64,000 nucleotides of DNA, from assembly GCA_947628135.1 (NCBI GenBank), contig CANQYT010000007.1:29601-93600 (forward strand). The letters are read 5' to 3'. The position numbers and the translations under genes were made by a program. The stretch is from an uncultured Clostridia bacterium (GTDB taxonomy: Bacteria; Bacillota; Clostridia; Christensenellales; CAG-314). Every line of letters starts with the position of its first letter. Position 1 is the stretch's first letter. Below, one piece after another: positions 59,578 through 64,000 of the stretch. Below the pieces are notes generated by a model. It was given only the letters and a program-made list of their open reading frames with translations. It was not told the DNA's origin and did not search any database.

Positions 59578-60396
59578 ATGGAAAACACCAAAACGCTGCA
59601 ATTTGAAAAACCGAGTTTTTTCACAAGACTCAGAGGAATGCTCGGCGTGGACTTCTACCGTCTGTTCCATACGCCGCTGTTTTATATCTTCATCGTCATC
59701 GCGGCACTCATTCCCGCGCTTGTATCTATGGGAGCAATGGGCGACGGCGAAACGGCGGGAATGTTCACTAACGCTTGGCAGATCATAGCCGCCGACAGCC
59801 CGCTCTACGTCATAAGCAATATGGGCGAATACGCCAATATGGATATGGTCTTTATCTTCGGCGGCATAATGGTGTCCATCTTCATCGGACACGACTATCG
59901 GAGCGGATACGTCAAGCAACTCTTTACCACCCACGCGAAGAAAGAGGACTATATGTTAAGCAAAACTCTCGTTTCCGCGTTTTCGATGGTGTGTATGTGC
60001 GTAACTTACCTCATCGGCGGAACGATCGCCGGCGCGGCAACGGGACTTCCCTTCGCGATAAACGGCGGTTCTCTGCTTTGCGCCATTCTCGGCAAAATGA
60101 TTATGAGCCTCGGCTGGGCAAGCCTGTATACGTTCATCAACGTCATCTTCCGCAGGAAATTCGGCATTTCCATTGCCCTGTGCTTTGTGTTGGGTACGGG
60201 TATTCCCGTCATCGGTGCGGCGGCTCTTGTCGGCAACACGGCGGCGCTCAATATTTTCCTGTACGGTTCGTCTGTTTACGCCTGTCTTTCGGCAAACTTT
60301 TTGACCGTTCTCGTTTGCCTTGCTTGTTCGGTTGTTTGGGCAGCAATCTACAACGTTCTCGGCTCGGTGATACTTTACCGCAGAGACGTCTATTAA
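59578..60396 (+). CDS. ABC transporter permease (copy 1)
   Basis: 272 aa polytopic; GHDYRSGYVKQLFTTHAKKEDYMLSKT. Confidence 0.85.
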   Translation: MENTKTLQFEKPSFFTRLRGMLGVDFYRLFHTPLFYIFIVIAALIPALVSMGAMGDGETAGMFTNAWQIIAADSPLYVISNMGEYANMDMVFIFGGIMVSIFIGHDYRSGYVKQLFTTHAKKEDYMLSKTLVSAFSMVCMCVTYLIGGTIAGAATGLPFAINGGSLLCAILGKMIMSLGWASLYTFINVIFRRKFGISIALCFVLGTGIPVIGAAALVGNTAALNIFLYGSSVYACLSANFLTVLVCLACSVVWAAIYNVLGSVILYRRDVY

Positions 60397-60408
60397 GGAG
60401 AAGAGACT

Positions 60409-61308
60409 ATGAACGCAATAGAAATCAGAAATTTGACGAAAACTTTCGGGGAAAAACGCGCGGTGGACGGCTTAAATATGACCGTGCCGCAGGGCGCGAT
60501 CTACGGCTTCATCGGCGAAAACGGCAGCGGAAAATCGACCACGGAAAAACTCATTTGCGGACTTATTCAGCCGAGCGGCGGCGAAATCAAACTTTGGGGC
60601 AAAGACCATAAAGACCAAAATGTCCGCTCGCAAATCGGCGTTCTCATCGAAGCCCCCGGTTGCTTTCCGAATTACACCGTCTGGAACAATATGAAGTTGC
60701 AAGCCGCCAACCTGGGACTGAAAAACGAGAACGAGGAAATACGGCGCGTTTTGCACCTTGTGCGTATGGACGGTGCGGCAAGTAACAAATTCAAAAACTG
60801 TTCGCTCGGGATGAAACAGCGAATAGGCATCGCCTTTGCGTTGCTCGGAAACCCTGCGCTTCTCGTTCTCGATGAGCCTATCAACGGGCTGGACGCCGAC
60901 GGTATGCGCATAATGCGGGAGATATTGACCGACCTTTCCCGCCGCGGCACGACCGTTCTCATTTCCTCGCATATTTTGGGGGAACTTGAAAAAATCGCCA
61001 CCCATTACGGCATTATTCGCGGCGGCAAAATGCTTTGCGAAATGACCGCGGAAGAACTCAACGCCGATTGCCCGACATACGTTGCGCTCAAAGCCGACGA
61101 CGTCAACGCGCGAATCGTTTTGGAACGCGCTTTCGAACGGGTAGAATACGACCAAGAGCACGGCGAGTTGCGCGTTTACGGCAACAATAGGGCGGAGGAA
61201 ATTGCGGACTTTCTGTACAAACAACACGGTATTGCCGTAACGGAAATCCGCACTGCGAAAATAAACTTGGAAGAATATTATATCGATCTTATGCGGGAGG
61301 GCAGATAA
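60409..61308 (+). CDS. ABC transporter ATP-binding protein (copy 2)
   Basis: MNAIEIRNLTKTFGEKRAVDGLNMTVPQGAIYGFIGENGSGKSTTEK, paralogous to 58673-59575. Confidence 0.95.
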   Translation: MNAIEIRNLTKTFGEKRAVDGLNMTVPQGAIYGFIGENGSGKSTTEKLICGLIQPSGGEIKLWGKDHKDQNVRSQIGVLIEAPGCFPNYTVWNNMKLQAANLGLKNENEEIRRVLHLVRMDGAASNKFKNCSLGMKQRIGIAFALLGNPALLVLDEPINGLDADGMRIMREILTDLSRRGTTVLISSHILGELEKIATHYGIIRGGKMLCEMTAEELNADCPTYVALKADDVNARIVLERAFERVEYDQEHGELRVYGNNRAEEIADFLYKQHGIAVTEIRTAKINLEEYYIDLMREGR

Positions 61309-61953
61309 ATGAACGCAAATCTCAACAACAACGATTTCGGCAAACGTCTGAAAAGTATGCTCAAAGTGGACTTCCGCAGAATGTTCACGACGCCCACCGT
61401 TTGGATTATGTTCGGCGTAAGCCTTGCGCTTCCCATTCTGATTTTGGTTATGACGTCCTTTGTAGGCGGGCAAGACCCCGAAACGGGCGAAGCCGTCGCA
61501 ACATTTACTAACGTCTGGCAGGCGATAGGCTCAGCGGGCGGCGCAATGAGTATGGATCTGACAAGTATGTGCAATATCAACCTGTTGTACTTCCTGGCGG
61601 CGATATTCGTCTGCGTGTTCGTCGGAGAAGATTTCCGAAGCGGATATGTCAAAAATCTGTTCACGGTGCGCTCGAAAAAAGTCGATTATGTCTTTTCAAA
61701 AACTGTCGTGCTGTTTGTAGCGGCTGCGGGAATGTTTGTGGTGTATTTTATCGGCGCAATGATAGGCGGCGGGATTGCCGGGCTCTCTTTCGACGTTGCG
61801 GCGGGAATGTTGCTCTTTACTATGATCCCGATGATGACCCCGCTCAATTCCGGTGCGTTCAACGTTATTCTCTGTGTCGCGGGCGGTCCGTTGTTCGCTT
61901 TCGGGCTGGGTGCGGTAAGCAACGTAATTCTCAACAAGACGAGTTTGGTGTAG
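61309..61953 (+). CDS. ABC transporter permease (copy 2)
   Basis: EDFRSGYVKNLFTVRSKKVDYVFSKT parallels copy 1. Confidence 0.85.
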   Translation: MNANLNNNDFGKRLKSMLKVDFRRMFTTPTVWIMFGVSLALPILILVMTSFVGGQDPETGEAVATFTNVWQAIGSAGGAMSMDLTSMCNINLLYFLAAIFVCVFVGEDFRSGYVKNLFTVRSKKVDYVFSKTVVLFVAAAGMFVVYFIGAMIGGGIAGLSFDVAAGMLLFTMIPMMTPLNSGAFNVILCVAGGPLFAFGLGAVSNVILNKTSLV

Positions 61954-61963
61954 AGAGGGCGAT

Positions 61964-62188
61964 ATGGACGGTGAAAAGGACGCTATTACCGCAGAAGATT
62001 TCGAAGAATTTCTCTCGGCAAAGACCTACGCGGAGCAATTTGAGATACTACTAAAACATTCGGAGAAAAATAAAAAAATAATAGAAATAAGGAGAAAGAA
62101 AAAGGAAAATTACAATGCGGACTGCGCTGTCAGTCGGGAAGAAATCAGCATAGGCAACGTTTTGTCTGCCATAGGAAATTTTCAGTAA
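61964..62188 (+). CDS. Small hydrophilic protein, unknown
   Basis: 74 aa MDGEKDAITAEDFEEFLSAKTYAEQFEILLKHSEKNKKIIEIRRKKKENY..., 10 nt after permease stop. Confidence 0.5.
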   Translation: MDGEKDAITAEDFEEFLSAKTYAEQFEILLKHSEKNKKIIEIRRKKKENYNADCAVSREEISIGNVLSAIGNFQ

Positions 62189-62340
62189 CGAAAACAGGCT
62201 GTCGGGAGAGGCACTCTTTCGGATGTGATCCATAAGAAATCGAAAAAAAATTCACTTCGACATACACTTTCAAGCCGGTGCAACGAAAAACGGCTGCGAA
62301 GTTTTTCTTGCTGATTTGCTTTGATATTTTGCGGAAACGG

Positions 62341-62368
62341 CGGCGATTTGCGAATCGCCGTTATTTCT
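62341..62368 (+). terminator. Terminator after ABC operon
   Basis: CGGCGATTtgcgAATCGCCGttattt. Confidence 0.6.
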
Positions 62369-62404
62369 ATGCGTCAGAGTTATAGTGGGTTGCAAAAACG
62401 GTAT

Positions 62405-62433
62405 TTTACATCGCTTGTTTTCTACGCTACAAT
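62405..62433 (+). promoter_or_regulatory. Promoter TTTACA-17-TACAAT
   Basis: tttaca tcgcttgttttctacgc tacaat. Confidence 0.55.
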
Positions 62434-62453
62434 CTAAGCAAGAAAAACAAGCG
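62412..62453. promoter_or_regulatory. 10-bp perfect inverted repeat flanking the -10
   Basis: CGCTTGTTTT (62412-62421) / AAAACAAGCG (62444-62453). Confidence 0.55.
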
Positions 62454-62461
62454 AGGTCGAT

Positions 62462-62998
62462 ATGAAAAAAGTTTTGGTGATTTCGGGAAGTCCCCGAAAG
62501 GGCGGCAACAGCGATTTACTGTGCGACGAGTTTATCCGCGGCGCGCGGGAAGCGGGAAACGAGGTCGAAAAGGTTTCCCTTGCGGAGAAAAAGGTCGGCT
62601 TTTGCCGCGCCTGTTACTACTGTCGCGATCACAGCGGCGAGTGCGTCGTTAAGGATGATATGGGCGAGATATTAAATAAAATGCTTTTTGCAGACGTTAT
62701 TGTCCTTGCAAGCCCCGTCTACTTCTATTCGATCGACGCGCAGATGAAAGCGCTCATCGACCGCACGGTGGCAAAGTGGCTTCAAATCAAGAATAAGGAA
62801 TTTTACTACATTATGACGTCCGCCGAAAATAGCAAGGACGTTATGGACTGCACGCTCGAATGTTTCCGCGGTCTTGCGGCTTGTCTCGAAGGCTCGCGTG
62901 AAATGGGCGTGATCTACGGAAAAGGCGTTTATCAAAAAGGCGAGATCAAAAATAAATCCGCCATGCTCGAAGCGTATAAAATGGGCGCAAACGTTTGA
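62462..62998 (+). CDS. NAD(P)H-dependent FMN reductase / flavodoxin-family protein
   Basis: VLVISGSPRKGGNSDLLCDEFIRGA, CRACYYCRDHSGECVVKDDM, ASPVYFYSIDAQMKALIDR. Confidence 0.9.
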   Translation: MKKVLVISGSPRKGGNSDLLCDEFIRGAREAGNEVEKVSLAEKKVGFCRACYYCRDHSGECVVKDDMGEILNKMLFADVIVLASPVYFYSIDAQMKALIDRTVAKWLQIKNKEFYYIMTSAENSKDVMDCTLECFRGLAACLEGSREMGVIYGKGVYQKGEIKNKSAMLEAYKMGANV

Positions 62999-63024
62999 TT
63001 GAAAATAATTAAGGAGAAAAAACT

Positions 63025-63933
63025 ATGCAATATGTAACACTTTCAAACGGTGTAAAGATGCCGCAACTCGGCTACGGCGTGTATCAGGTCACGCAAGGCG
63101 AATGCGAACGGTGCGTTCTTGACGCGCTCTCCGTCGGCTATCGCCATCTCGACACAGCGCAGAGCTACTTTAACGAAGAACAGGTCGGCTCCGCGATTCA
63201 AAAGTCGGGCGTTCCCCGCAAGGAAATTTTCCTTACGACGAAAGTATGGGTGGAACACTACGGCTACGACGAGTGTAGAAAATCGGTTGAGAACTCATTG
63301 AAAAAACTGCAAACGGATTATATCGATCTCATGCTGTTACATCAGCCTTTTTCGGATTACTACGGCGCATGGCGGGCGCTCGAAGATCTATACGAAAAGG
63401 GCGTTTTGAAGGCGATAGGCGTTTCCAATTTCTACCCCGACCGCCTTGTGGATATTGCATCCTTTTCGCGTATTCGTCCTATGGTCAATCAAGTGGAAAC
63501 GCGCCCCTACAATCAGCAGCGCGAAGCGAACGAATGGATGAAGAAATACGGCGTCGTCCACGAGGCGTGGGCGCCGTTCGGCGAAGGCAGAGGCGGACTA
63601 TTCTCCGATCCTACTTTGCAAAAAATCGGGGAAAAGTACGGAAAGACGACTGCGCAAGTCATGCTCAAATGGCATTTACAGCGCGGAATCGTCGTCATTC
63701 CGAAGTCAACTCATAAAGAGCGCATGGCGGAGAACTTCGACGTGTTCGACTTTACGCTTTCCGAAGACGATATGAAAGCGATTGCCGCGCTGGACAAAAA
63801 GCAAAGTTCGTTCTTTTCACATCAAGATCCCAACATGGTGGAATGGTTTGTGAAAATGGTCGAAGAACGCAAGACGAAGCATAATTCGGCTGCCGAAAAA
63901 AAAGAATTGGTGAGGACAAAATGGCAAATTTGA
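63025..63933 (+). CDS. Aldo/keto reductase
   Basis: LSNGVKMPQLGYGVYQV, LDTAQSYFNEEQVG, YIDLMLLHQPFSDYYGAWRALEDLYEKGVLKAIGVSNF, VVIPKSTHKERMAENFDVFDF. Confidence 0.95.
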   Translation: MQYVTLSNGVKMPQLGYGVYQVTQGECERCVLDALSVGYRHLDTAQSYFNEEQVGSAIQKSGVPRKEIFLTTKVWVEHYGYDECRKSVENSLKKLQTDYIDLMLLHQPFSDYYGAWRALEDLYEKGVLKAIGVSNFYPDRLVDIASFSRIRPMVNQVETRPYNQQREANEWMKKYGVVHEAWAPFGEGRGGLFSDPTLQKIGEKYGKTTAQVMLKWHLQRGIVVIPKSTHKERMAENFDVFDFTLSEDDMKAIAALDKKQSSFFSHQDPNMVEWFVKMVEERKTKHNSAAEKKELVRTKWQI

Positions 63934-64000
63934 TTGTTTATTATTCGAGAAAAGGCGAAAATTATTGGAACGGCTCGATAAAAAATCTTTCAAAAGGCAA
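63921..64000 (+). CDS. Flavodoxin, N-terminus only (runs off window)
   Basis: MANLIVYYSRKGENYWNGSIKNLSKG; overlaps AKR stop. Confidence 0.75.
   Translation, partial: MANLIVYYSRKGENYWNGSIKNLSKG

Overview
Chromosomal window from a low-to-mid GC, Firmicutes/Clostridia-like bacterium (taxon is inference). Housekeeping genes: gyrB 3' end, gyrA, argS, asnS, tsaD, cation P-type ATPase, M32 carboxypeptidase, ferredoxin, class III RNR (nrdD), thioredoxin-reductase-like flavoprotein, an initiator tRNA-fMet, two ABC ATPase/permease pairs, and a redox gene cluster at the right edge. The centre is one uninterrupted 27.4-kb ORF (9143 codons, TTG start). It encodes a giant secreted, modular repeat protein: signal peptide, LRR-like N-terminus, dozens of MBG/YDG-type repeats, C-terminal TM anchor without LPXTG. 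It is followed by a TM/Ig-like partner gene with an almost identical internal duplication. Strongest new observations: (1) a 10-G homopolymer forms most of the -35/-10 spacer of the giant gene's likely promoter, suggesting phase variation, with an inverted repeat over the -10 and a 9-bp tandem repeat in the 5' UTR; (2) an nrd region with two NrdR-box-like palindromes 32 bp apart, an NrdD carrying a C-terminal CPNC redoxin domain, a TrxR-like protein lacking the HRRxxxR NADPH motif, a nearby ferredoxin, and an unannotated ~110-nt structured RNA candidate with its own promoter and terminator; (3) two truncated tRNA-fMet copies in a 107-bp tandem array between the tRNA promoter and the intact tRNA; (4) an apparently leaderless tsaD; (5) an ECF-like sigma factor with a ~380-aa C-terminal extension; (6) an amidase-like protein missing a zinc-ligand His. 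All family calls are by eye; no database search was run.
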